A DNA stretch of 10,169 nt from CSBr16-57R1 sp041163265 (GTDB taxonomy: Bacteria; Actinomycetota; Nitriliruptoria; Nitriliruptorales; Nitriliruptoraceae), in contig JBEARL010000047.1 of assembly GCA_041163265.1 (NCBI GenBank), positions 1 to 10,169 of the forward strand, written 5' to 3'. Every line of letters starts with the position of its first letter. The first letter of the stretch is position 1. The notes under the pieces are model-generated. The model saw nothing but the letters and a program-made list of their open reading frames with translations, made no database searches and had not been told where the DNA came from. The translations under genes were made by a program, and so were the position numbers. Below, piece after piece: positions 1 through 5,846 of the stretch.

Positions 1-369
1 GAGTCGTCGTCGAACTCGAAGCGGCTCGTGGAGGTCGCGCGCGACCGCGGCGTCCCGTCGCACCTCGTCGACGACGCCGGCGGCATCGACCCCGCCTGGC
101 TCGAGGGCGTCGGCACCGTCGGCCTGACCTCCGGGGCCTCGGCGCCGGAGGAGCTGGTCGAGGGCGTCATCGCGTGGTTCCGCGCCCGCGGCGAGGTCAC
201 CGTCGACACGGTGATGGTCGTCGAGGAGGACGTCGAGTTCGCGATGCCCTCGGTCCTCGCCCGGCGGCTCGCCGAGCTCCGGGGCGAGGACGCGAGCACC
301 GTCCCCGACGACGACGCGACGCTGGACGCGGGCGACGCGGACGTCGCCCCGGCTCAGGCGTCGCGGTAG
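1..369 (+). CDS. ispH: 4-hydroxy-3-methylbut-2-enyl diphosphate reductase IspH (LytB), C-terminal part
   Basis: The window opens inside this gene, in frame 1, and reads 122 residues to a TAG at 367-369. IspH is the last enzyme of the MEP isoprenoid pathway. It is a cytosolic [4Fe-4S] enzyme that reduces HMBPP to IPP and DMAPP. The visible part starts at the conserved S-S-N-S-x-R-L substrate-binding segment (residues 3-8 here, equivalent to Ser225-Asn227 of E. coli). It continues through a L-V-D-D-A...I-D..W-L region and the T-S-G-A-S-A-P-E motif that holds the second substrate-binding serine, then the terminal V-E-F-x-x-P segment. The third cluster cysteine would lie just upstream and is not visible. 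After the family's usual end there is an extra tail of about 35 residues rich in Asp, Ala and Pro, with no recognisable motif. The last 16 bp overlap the end of the convergent RNase D gene. The family call is secure; only the N-terminal two thirds are missing. Confidence 0.93.
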   Translation, partial: ESSSNSKRLVEVARDRGVPSHLVDDAGGIDPAWLEGVGTVGLTSGASAPEELVEGVIAWFRARGEVTVDTVMVVEEDVEFAMPSVLARRLAELRGEDASTVPDDDATLDAGDADVAPAQASR

Positions 370-1505
370 GCCGTCCAGAGCACGTCGCCGAGCAGCTCGC
401 GCTGCCACGGTCGCAGCCCCGCCGCGTCGCAGAGCGCCGCCTCGTCCTGCGGGTCGAGACGCACCGCCTCCTTCAGGACCTTCGAGGGGCAGAGCACTCC
501 CGGGTCGAGGCCGAGGTCGGCCGCGACGTCGGCCCGCGCCGTGCGCAGCCGGTCGAAGGCCCGGTCGTCCTGGTCGGTCCACCGCCGCCGGTCGGGGTCG
601 CGCGGCGGCGGCTCGGCCTCGAGCCCGCGGGTCACCGCGTCCATCAGCGCCTCGGCCTCGTCCTCGGCGATGGGACGGCGGCGGCGGCCGCGGCGCGCGA
701 GCTGCTTCGCGGTGGTCGGCGGCTCGGTGGCCAGCGCCAGGATCGACTGCTCGTGGAGCAGCAGGTTCGGGGCCACGTCGCGGTCGCGGGCCAGCTGCTC
801 CCGGGCCTCCCACAGCGCCCGCGCGACCTCCTGGGCCCGCGGGGCCAGCCGGCCGACGCCCCGCACCCGCCGCCAGTCCCGGGTGTCGGTCGCCGCGGCG
901 GCCAGCGCGGCCGCGAGCTCCTGCTCGTACCACGTCGTGCGACCCGCGGTGGCGAGCTCGCCCTCGAGCGCCGACCACAGCGCCGGGAGGTGGACGACGT
1001 CGCCGGCGGCGTACGCCAGCATGTCGTCGGGGAGTGGCCGCTGCGCCCAGTCGGCGCGCTGGAACCGCTCCTTCTCGGCGGTCAGCCGGACCTCGAGCAC
1101 CTCGCCGAGCAGCGCGTCGAGCCCCGTCGGACGACCGAGCAGCGCCGCCGCGACGGCGGTGTCGGCCAGCCGCGCCGGCGCCACGCCGCGCGACGCCAGC
1201 GGCGCCACGTCGTTCACCGCGGCGTGCAGCACCGGCAGCCGGTCCCCGAGGAACGCGTCCAGCTCGGGCAGCTCGTCGAGGGCCAGCCCGTCGATCAGGA
1301 CGCAGGTCCCGACGACGCCGACCTGCACGAGGGCGGCGTGCCGGTGGTAGTTGTCGGCGTCGGCCCGCTCGACGTCGACGCCGACGACCGTTCCCGAGAG
1401 GTCCGCCAGCGCCGGCGCGACCCGGTCGCGGTCGGCCACGAGCACCAGGTCCGGGGCGGCCGACGGCGGCACCGGGGCGCGCGTACCGTCGGTGTCCTCG
1501 CCCAC
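354..1505 (-). CDS. rnd: Ribonuclease D (DEDDy 3'-5' exoribonuclease with HRDC domain)
   Basis: The product is 383 aa, close to the usual RNase D length. RNase D trims the 3' ends of tRNA precursors and other small structured RNAs in the cytosol. The DEDDy exonuclease fold covers about residues 20-195. Exo I is V-D-V-E (Asp44, Glu46), followed by H-x-A-A-L-V-Q-V. Exo II is H-A-A-V-N-D (Asp99). A D-T-A-V-A-A-A-L-L-G helix follows, and Exo III is Y-A-A-G-D-V (Tyr165, Asp169). All four acidic metal ligands and the tyrosine are therefore present. An HRDC-type helical domain lies at about 208-290 (starting W-R-R-V-R-G), with a further helical C-terminal region. The start is a GTG at 1505-1503. It has no Shine-Dalgarno, but a TAGCCT element ends 6 nt before it, which suggests a leaderless mRNA. 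The stop codon lies inside the 3' end of convergent ispH. The gene diverges from the PIG-L gene. Confidence 0.93.
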   Translation of the reverse strand: MGEDTDGTRAPVPPSAAPDLVLVADRDRVAPALADLSGTVVGVDVERADADNYHRHAALVQVGVVGTCVLIDGLALDELPELDAFLGDRLPVLHAAVNDVAPLASRGVAPARLADTAVAAALLGRPTGLDALLGEVLEVRLTAEKERFQRADWAQRPLPDDMLAYAAGDVVHLPALWSALEGELATAGRTTWYEQELAAALAAAATDTRDWRRVRGVGRLAPRAQEVARALWEAREQLARDRDVAPNLLLHEQSILALATEPPTTAKQLARRGRRRRPIAEDEAEALMDAVTRGLEAEPPPRDPDRRRWTDQDDRAFDRLRTARADVAADLGLDPGVLCPSKVLKEAVRLDPQDEAALCDAAGLRPWQRELLGDVLWTAYRDA

Positions 1506-1511
1506 GCGGCG

Positions 1512-1517
1512 AGGCTA
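1512..1517 (-). promoter_or_regulatory. -10-like element TAGCCT for RNase D (predicted leaderless transcript)
   Basis: Read on the minus strand the sequence is TAGCCT-CGCCGC-GTG. The hexamer fits the actinobacterial TANNNT -10 pattern and is followed by exactly 6 nt before the GTG start, the geometry expected when transcription begins at or next to the start codon. There is no Shine-Dalgarno in those 6 nt. A clear -35 is not visible. The 14 bp covering this element (1505-1518) recur exactly at the ppk promoter. That it is a promoter is inference from pattern and position. Confidence 0.5.
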
Positions 1518-1524
1518 CCGCCGC

Positions 1525-1544
1525 ACCCCGGTCCCGACCGGGGT
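1525..1544. promoter_or_regulatory. 8-bp inverted repeat with 4-nt centre between rnd and the PIG-L gene
   Basis: ACCCCGGT and ACCGGGGT form a perfect 8-bp inverted repeat around CCCG. It lies in the 59-bp divergent gap, just upstream of the rnd -10-like element and 20 bp before the PIG-L GTG. It could be an operator seen by a dimeric regulator, or a hairpin in the PIG-L leader RNA. In GC-rich DNA short palindromes arise by chance, so function is uncertain. Confidence 0.35.
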
Positions 1545-1564
1545 CCACGCCGCAGGGGGAGCCC

Positions 1565-2392
1565 GTGCCCGACACCGCCACGCTGCTCTGCGTCCACCCG
1601 CACCCCGACGACGAGTCGATCGCCTGCGGCGGGCTCCTGGCCCGCAGCGCCACCGCCGGGATCCGCACCGTCGTCGTGACCTGCACCGACGGCGAGGAGG
1701 GCGAGAACCTCGGCGGCATCGACCTCGGGGGGCGCGACCTGACCGACGTCCGCCGCGACGAGCTCGACGCCGCGATCCGGATCCTCGGCGTCGACGTCCA
1801 CCACCGCCTCGGCTACCGCGACTCGGGCATGGTGGGCACGCCCGGGAACGAGCACCCCGACTGCTTCCACCGCGCCGACACCGAGGCGGCGGCGCTGCGC
1901 CTCGCGGCGATCGTCCGGGCCGAGCGTCCCGAGGCGGTGGTGTCGGACGACGTGCGCGGGACCTACGGCCACCCCGACCACATCAAGGCGCACGCCGTCA
2001 CGGTCCGAGCCGTCGCGCTGGCCGCCGATCCGGAGGCGCCGCTCGACGGTGCACCGTGGCGGGTCGCGCGGCGCGCGGTGCACACGATCTCGCACGGTCG
2101 CATCCGCGCCGCCGGCGCGGCGCTCGCGGCGGCGGGGCAGCCGTCGCCGTTCGAGGAGCGGCCCGACGGCTTCGGCACCCCCGACGACGCGGTCACGACC
2201 CGCGTCGAGGTCGCCGACCACGTCGCGACGAAGCTGGCCGCCATGCGCGCCCACGCCAGCCAGATGTCGCCCGACTCGTTCTTCCTGAACCTCGCCGACC
2301 TCGCGGCCGCGTTCTTCGCGGTCGAGGAGTTCGTGATCGAGGAGGGCGAGCGCGTCCCGGGCGACGACCGCGACCTCGTCGTCGGCCGCTGA
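1565..2392 (+). CDS. PIG-L family zinc N-deacetylase (MshB/Mca-like)
   Basis: The product is 275 aa, near the 290 aa usual for actinobacterial MshB/Mca proteins. The family hydrolyses N-acetyl or amide groups on GlcNAc-containing thiols and related sugars in a zinc-dependent way. The first motif is H-P-H-P-D-D-E (His13 and Asp16 as zinc ligands, Asp15 as general base) and the second is G-H-P-D-H (His136, His139 as third ligand). R-D-S-G-M (about 85-89), as in MshB and Mca, and a late A-M-R-A-H-A-S-Q segment (226-233) with S-F-F-L-N-L after it also resemble that branch. No signal peptide or membrane segment is seen. The start is GTG at 1565, preceded by the purine-rich AGGGGGAG at 1554-1561, which is rather close to the codon. 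It is the only plausible start before the zinc motif. The exact substrate (mycothiol precursor, mycothiol conjugate or another sugar amide) cannot be decided from sequence. It diverges from rnd and converges with upp. Confidence 0.88.
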   Translation: MPDTATLLCVHPHPDDESIACGGLLARSATAGIRTVVVTCTDGEEGENLGGIDLGGRDLTDVRRDELDAAIRILGVDVHHRLGYRDSGMVGTPGNEHPDCFHRADTEAAALRLAAIVRAERPEAVVSDDVRGTYGHPDHIKAHAVTVRAVALAADPEAPLDGAPWRVARRAVHTISHGRIRAAGAALAAAGQPSPFEERPDGFGTPDDAVTTRVEVADHVATKLAAMRAHASQMSPDSFFLNLADLAAAFFAVEEFVIEEGERVPGDDRDLVVGR

Positions 2393-2395
2393 GGC

Positions 2396-2418
2396 GACCG
2401 CCGGCGCCGGCGACGGTC
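2396..2418. terminator. Possible bidirectional terminator hairpin between the PIG-L gene and upp
   Basis: The 24-bp convergent gap contains GACCG (2396-2400) and its inverted copy CGGTC (2414-2418), enclosing a perfect 14-bp palindrome (2399-2412, alternating CGCCGGC and GCCGGCG). A very stable RNA hairpin is possible in both directions. There is no T-tract on either side, which is common for terminators in high-GC actinobacteria but leaves the call tentative. Confidence 0.4.
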
Positions 2419-3046
2419 AGTGGGGCGTGCCGAACAGCCGGTCGCCGAAGTCGCCGAGCCCCGGGACGATGTAGCCCCGCTCGTCCAGGCCGGGGTCGAC
2501 CGCACCGACCACGACCCGCACCCTCGGGTCGGCCTCGAGGACCCGGTCGAGCCCCTCGGCCGTCGCGACGACCGAGAGCACGACGAGGTGCGCCGCGCCC
2601 TCGGCGTCGAGGGCCCGCACCGCGTCGGCCGCCGACCCGCCGGTGGCGAGCATCGGCTCGAGGACGAGCACCCAGGCGCCGGCCAGCGGCGGGACGTTGA
2701 AGTAGTACCGCCGCGCCTGCAGCGTCTCGGGGTCGCGCTGCAGCCCGATCATCCCGACGAGCGCGCCCGGCAGGGCGTCGTGGACGCCGGCCAGCAGCCC
2801 GAGGCCCGCCCGCAGGACCGGCACGGCGACGATCGGCGGGGCCGGCCGGACGCTCGGCGCGGGTCCGAGCGGCGTCGTGGTGGTCCCGGCCACGATCGGG
2901 ATGTCCGCGACGGCGTGCATCGCCAGGACCGAGCCGAGGCGGCGGGCCTGCTCGCGGAACTCGACCGGCGGCGTCCGCGCGTCGCGCAGGGTCGCGAGGG
3001 CCGTGCCGGCGACGGGGTGGGACGACAGCTCGGTCACCCGGTCCAC
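2417..3046 (-). CDS. upp: Uracil phosphoribosyltransferase
   Basis: The product is 209 aa, the standard length for Upp. It salvages uracil by transferring it to PRPP to give UMP in the cytosol. Conserved features in order are V-L-R-A-G-L-G (about 77-83), the G-L-Q-R-D-P-E-T-L loop (101-109), the PRPP-binding segment L-E-P-M-L-A-T-G-G-S (129-138) and the uracil-binding C-terminal G-Y-I-V-P-G-L-G-D-F-G-D-R-L-F-G-T (191-207). Two small departures from the commonest family form are Glu for Asp in the PRPP motif and Phe for Ala in D-A-G-D-R. Both are conservative with respect to activity. The start is GTG at 3046-3044, with a good Shine-Dalgarno (GGGGAGG, about 6 nt upstream on the minus strand). 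The gene ends 24 bp from the convergent PIG-L gene and diverges from pyk. Confidence 0.96.
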   Translation of the reverse strand: MDRVTELSSHPVAGTALATLRDARTPPVEFREQARRLGSVLAMHAVADIPIVAGTTTTPLGPAPSVRPAPPIVAVPVLRAGLGLLAGVHDALPGALVGMIGLQRDPETLQARRYYFNVPPLAGAWVLVLEPMLATGGSAADAVRALDAEGAAHLVVLSVVATAEGLDRVLEADPRVRVVVGAVDPGLDERGYIVPGLGDFGDRLFGTPH

Positions 3047-3094
3047 GTCGCCCTCCCCGGTCGGCGTCCGGCGTCCGGCGCCGCGCCCGCGGCC

Positions 3095-3100
3095 AGCCTA
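3095..3100 (-). promoter_or_regulatory. -10-like TAGGCT element for upp
   Basis: On the minus strand TAGGCT lies about 50 nt upstream of the upp GTG. That would leave a leader of about 40 nt holding the Shine-Dalgarno. Together with flanking bases it forms CAGCCTAC at 3094-3101 on the plus strand, the exact inverted copy of GTAGGCTG at the pyk promoter. No convincing -35 hexamer is visible at 17-18 bp. Confidence 0.4.
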
Positions 3101-3162
3101 CGACGCGCCGGAGCCGGACCGCCCATGGGCCGCGCTGCCGCCGTCCGCGCGGCGGTAGGCCG

Positions 3163-3168
3163 TAGGCT
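3163..3168 (+). promoter_or_regulatory. -10-like TAGGCT element for pyk
   Basis: TAGGCT at 3163-3168 lies 38 nt before the proposed pyk start. A leader of about 30 nt would contain the GGAGG ribosome binding site. It mirrors the element on the opposite strand upstream of upp. No TTGACA-like -35 is seen. Confidence 0.4.
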
Positions 3169-3195
3169 GCCGCTCTCCGCATCCCGCGCACCCCC

Positions 3196-3200
3196 GGAGG
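3196..3200 (+). promoter_or_regulatory. Ribosome binding site that fixes a CTG start for pyk
   Basis: GGAGG is followed by a 6-nt spacer (CTCCCG) and then CTG at 3207. In this frame the last stop upstream is TAG at 3156-3158, and no ATG, GTG or TTG occurs between that stop and 3207. The spacing is ideal for initiation at the CTG. Confidence 0.75.
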
Positions 3201-3206
3201 CTCCCG

Positions 3207-4670
3207 CTGCGCAGGGTCAAGATCATCGCGACGCTGGGTCCGGCCCTCGACGACCCGGAGCGCCTCGCGGCGGCGATCGCCGCCGGCGTCGACGTGTTCC
3301 GTCTGAACTTCTCGCACGGGACCGTCGACGACCACCGGGCCCGCATCCAGCTGGTCCGCGACCTCGCCGCCCGCGAGGGCCGCCTCGTCGGGACGCTCGG
3401 CGACCTGCAGGGTCCGAAGATCCGGCTCGGCCTCCTCGTCGACGAGGGCGTGATGGTCCCGACCGGCGGTGAGGTCGTGCTGCTCGCGGGCGTGCCCCGC
3501 GTCGAGGCGGAGGTCGCGGCCCGGTGGCCGTCCCACCCGGTGCTCCCCGTGGTCTACCCGGGGCTCGCCAAGGACGTCGCCGCGGGATCGTCGGTGCTGA
3601 TCGATGACGGCTCGATCCGCCTGACCGTGGTGTCGTCCGACGTGACCACCGGCGAGGTCGTCTGCACGGTCGACGCCGGCGGTCGCGCCACCTCGCGCAA
3701 GGGCGTGAACCTCCCGGGGGTGCGGGTCTCGGCGGACAGCATCACCGAGAAGGACCGCGCGGACCTCGCCACGATGGTCGAGCTGGGCGTCGACTGGATC
3801 GCGCAGTCGTTCGTCCGCTCGGTCGACGACGTGCTCGAGGTCCGACGGCTCGTCGAGGCCCACCACGGCACGCAGCCGGTGATCGCGAAGCTCGAGCGGC
3901 CCGAGGTCCTCGACGACCTCGAGGCGATCGTCGCCGCCGCCGACGCGGTGATGATCGCCCGCGGCGACCTCGGGGTCGAGATCGGCCCCGAGCGCGTGCC
4001 CGCTCTCCAGAAGGAGATCATCGACCTCGCGAACCGCCTGAGCCGCCCGGTGATCACCGCCACCGAGATGCTCGAGTCGATGATCCGGAACCCGCGGCCC
4101 ACGCGCGCCGAGGCCTCGGACGTCGCGAACGCCGTCTTCGACGGGACCGACGCCGTGATGCTCTCGGGCGAGACCGCCGCGGGGGACCACCCGGTGGCGG
4201 CGGTCCGGACGATGGCCCAGATCGTCGAGGTCGCCGAGGCGGCCGCCGAGCGCGTCCACCCCGTCGCGCCGGAGACGGCCGGCGTCCTCGGACGCGTCGT
4301 CGCCAAGGCCGCGACCCAGATCGCGACCGACGTCGACGCCGTCGCGATCCTCGTGTTCAGCCTCTCGGGCCGGTCGGTCCAGCTGGTCTCGAAGTACCGG
4401 CCCCGCCAGCGCATCGTCGGGCTGACGCCCGACGAGCGGGCCCTGCGGCGGTTCGCACTGATGTGGGGCTCGGACGGGGCCATCGTCCCGACCGAGGACC
4501 GCTCGCTCGACCTCATGCGGTCGGCCGACGCGGTCTGCCTCGAGAACGGCGTCGGCGTCCCCGGCGACCGCGTCGTCATCGTCGCGGGGGTCCCCGGCGG
4601 CCGGGGCGGCACCAACCGTGTCATCGTCCACGAGCTCGGGGACGAGACGAACCTCTCCATCGGTCGCTAG
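3207..4670 (+). CDS. pyk: Pyruvate kinase (CTG start)
   Basis: The product is 487 aa, the normal bacterial length. It makes pyruvate and ATP from phosphoenolpyruvate and ADP, the last step of glycolysis. The N-terminus reads (CTG)-R-R-V-K-I-I-A-T-L-G-P, aligning residue for residue with the usual M-R-R-A-K-I-V-x-T-L-G-P. The next in-frame start, GTG at 3294, would delete this conserved strand and the first 29 residues. Motifs seen are R-L-N-F-S-H-G (Arg32, Asn34, Ser36, K+/PEP site), G-D-L-Q-G-P-K-I-R (65-73), a B domain to about 165, K-x-E (Lys228 catalytic, Glu230 metal ligand), M-I-A-R-G-D-L-G-V-E (Asp254 metal ligand) and catalytic Thr286. The C domain carries S-G-R-S and S-K-Y-R-P. The segment usually written A-T-Q-M-L-E-S-M reads A-T-E-M-L-E-S-M here (Glu287), a small departure. 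The allosteric effector cannot be read from the sequence. The gene stops 8 bp before the small split-barrel gene. Confidence 0.96.
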   Translation: MRRVKIIATLGPALDDPERLAAAIAAGVDVFRLNFSHGTVDDHRARIQLVRDLAAREGRLVGTLGDLQGPKIRLGLLVDEGVMVPTGGEVVLLAGVPRVEAEVAARWPSHPVLPVVYPGLAKDVAAGSSVLIDDGSIRLTVVSSDVTTGEVVCTVDAGGRATSRKGVNLPGVRVSADSITEKDRADLATMVELGVDWIAQSFVRSVDDVLEVRRLVEAHHGTQPVIAKLERPEVLDDLEAIVAAADAVMIARGDLGVEIGPERVPALQKEIIDLANRLSRPVITATEMLESMIRNPRPTRAEASDVANAVFDGTDAVMLSGETAAGDHPVAAVRTMAQIVEVAEAAAERVHPVAPETAGVLGRVVAKAATQIATDVDAVAILVFSLSGRSVQLVSKYRPRQRIVGLTPDERALRRFALMWGSDGAIVPTEDRSLDLMRSADAVCLENGVGVPGDRVVIVAGVPGGRGGTNRVIVHELGDETNLSIGR

Positions 4671-4678
4671 GGACACGC

Positions 4679-5041
4679 GTGGAGCTGCCGGCCGAGGCGC
4701 TCGAGCACCGCTACTGCCGCCTGACGACGCGGACCCACGAGCGCGCGCACACCGCCGAGCTGTGGTTCGTGCCGGCGCCCGGCGGCGTCCACCTGTTCTC
4801 CGGCTCGGGCGGCCTGACGTCGTGGTGCCTCGCGCTGCAGGCGGAGGAGGAGGGCGTGCTCCGCATCGGACCCCTCACCTGGCAGGTCCGGGCCGCGTTC
4901 CTCGCCGAGGACGCGCCCGAGCGGGCCGCGGCCCTCGAGGCGTTCCACGCGCGGTACGACCCGCCGGGCAAGGACCGCCGTGCCGCATGGCTGCGCGAGG
5001 CGGTCGTCGTGCACCTCGTCCTGGTCCGCCCGCTCGGCTGA
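4679..5041 (+). CDS. Small split-barrel flavin/F420-type protein (deazaflavin-dependent nitroreductase-like family)
   Basis: The product is 120 aa. Its pattern resembles the split-beta-barrel (PNPOx-like) family that includes actinobacterial deazaflavin-dependent nitroreductases. R-Y-C-R-L-T-T (11-17) is followed by T-A-E-L-W-F-V (25-31), a strand ending L-F-S-G-S-G-G (39-45), then a Trp (49) and a helix leading into V-L-R-I-G (60-64), with a late helix. The usual T-G-R-x-S-G-R turn, which contacts the cofactor phosphate, is replaced by T-R-T-H-E-R-A-H, so cofactor choice or catalytic competence is uncertain. The start is GTG at 4679, eight bases after the pyk stop, with AGGGA at 4669-4673 as a modest ribosome site. 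It is very probably in the pyk operon. The stop is only 4 bp from the end of the convergent Nudix gene. The family call is moderate and the function unknown. Confidence 0.65.
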   Translation: MELPAEALEHRYCRLTTRTHERAHTAELWFVPAPGGVHLFSGSGGLTSWCLALQAEEEGVLRIGPLTWQVRAAFLAEDAPERAAALEAFHARYDPPGKDRRAAWLREAVVVHLVLVRPLG

Positions 5042-5045
5042 GCGG

Positions 5046-5846
5046 TCAGGGCCCGACGTCGACCGGCGCTGCCGGGGGACCGTCGCGCAGCAGCGCCGCG
5101 AGCGCCTCGGGCAGCGCGGCCGGGGCCAGCACGTCCGGCGCCGCCGCGGTCCCGAGGTCCGTGATGGACCACCAGCGTCCGCCGGCCGTGCCCGGGTCGG
5201 CGATGGGCAGGGCGTCGGCGTCGGGCGCCCCGCCGGGTCCGAGCCGCACCAGGAACCACCGCTCGTGCTGCGCGATCCAGACGCCGCGGAAGGCGAACGA
5301 CGCCGTCCGCTCCCAGACCCAGGGCCCGAGCGGCACGTCCAGCCCGACCTCCTCGCGCAGCTCGCGCGCGGCGGCGGTCGCGTGGTCCTCGCCGGCGTCG
5401 AGCCCGCCGCCGGGCGCGGTCCAGACGCGCCGCCCGTCGCCGGGCAGGTGCGCGATCAGCAGCACCCGGTCGTGGTCGTCGAGGAGCAGCACCCGGGCGC
5501 CCTCCCGCGGGATGGGTCGGTCGCGCGTGCCGCCCTCGGGCTCGGGCGGGACCCGCGGGTGCGGGGGCACCAGCCGGGACGCGACGACGGTCGCCGGGTC
5601 GAGGACGTGGACGAAGCCGGTCCGGTCGACCACCAGCACCGCGTCGTCGTCCCAGGCGAGCAGCCGTCCGACGCGGTCCGTCGGACGCGGCCCGTCGCCG
5701 TCGTCGACGAGGCTCCGCAGCGAGACGCGCCGCCCGACGTGCTCGGGTCCGACCTCGCGCCGGAACCGGACGCGGCGGACGTCGACGCGCGGCGCGGGGC
5801 CGGGCGCGTCCGCGCCGCCGCCGCGGTCGCCGGTCCCGCCGCTCAC
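5046..5846 (-). CDS. Nudix hydrolase with N-terminal SH3-like domain
   Basis: The product is 266 aa, much longer than a single Nudix domain. Residues 1-25 are Gly/Arg-rich. Residues about 36-97 (V-G-R-R-V-S-L-R ... T-D-R-V-G-R-L-L-A-W-D-D-D ... V-V-A-S-R-L-V-P-P) resemble the small beta-barrel that precedes GNAT acetyltransferases such as mycobacterial Rv0428c. The Nudix domain spans about 115-250. Its Nudix box is complete: Gly147, x5, Glu153, x7, then R-E-L-R-E-E-V-G-L (161-169), so metal-dependent hydrolysis of a nucleoside diphosphate-linked substrate is expected. The substrate cannot be told. The start is GTG at 5846-5844, overlapping the ppx stop as GTGA, which implies coupled translation. 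It is the last gene of the ppk operon and converges with the small split-barrel gene after a 4-bp gap. Confidence 0.85.
   Translation of the reverse strand: MSGGTGDRGGGADAPGPAPRVDVRRVRFRREVGPEHVGRRVSLRSLVDDGDGPRPTDRVGRLLAWDDDAVLVVDRTGFVHVLDPATVVASRLVPPHPRVPPEPEGGTRDRPIPREGARVLLLDDHDRVLLIAHLPGDGRRVWTAPGGGLDAGEDHATAAARELREEVGLDVPLGPWVWERTASFAFRGVWIAQHERWFLVRLGPGGAPDADALPIADPGTAGGRWWSITDLGTAAAPDVLAPAALPEALAALLRDGPPAAPVDVGP

Noticed and set aside
1201..1220. A GTTCACC heptamer inside the RNase D gene as another PHO box
   Set aside because: A single copy within coding sequence with no 11-nt repeat partner; chance occurrence.
174..1679. Long plus-strand open frame over the RNase D gene
   Set aside because: Arg/Pro-rich antisense shadow of RNase D; no ribosome site and no recognisable motif.
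3063..3080. GGCGTCC direct repeats upstream of upp
   Set aside because: Only two 7-bp copies in a GC-rich leader; too short and simple to call a regulatory site.
3294..3296. GTG as the start of pyruvate kinase
   Set aside because: It falls inside the conserved first strand/helix unit and would delete the T-L-G-P motif; no ribosome site precedes it, whereas GGAGG precedes the CTG at 3207.
2193..4676. An open frame of over 800 codons on the minus strand across upp and pyk
   Set aside because: It is in the frame opposite pyk and only appears because GC-rich third positions suppress stops. Its composition is Arg/Asp/Gly/Pro-rich with no domain, while the real proteins on this stretch (Upp, Pyk) are fully recognisable.
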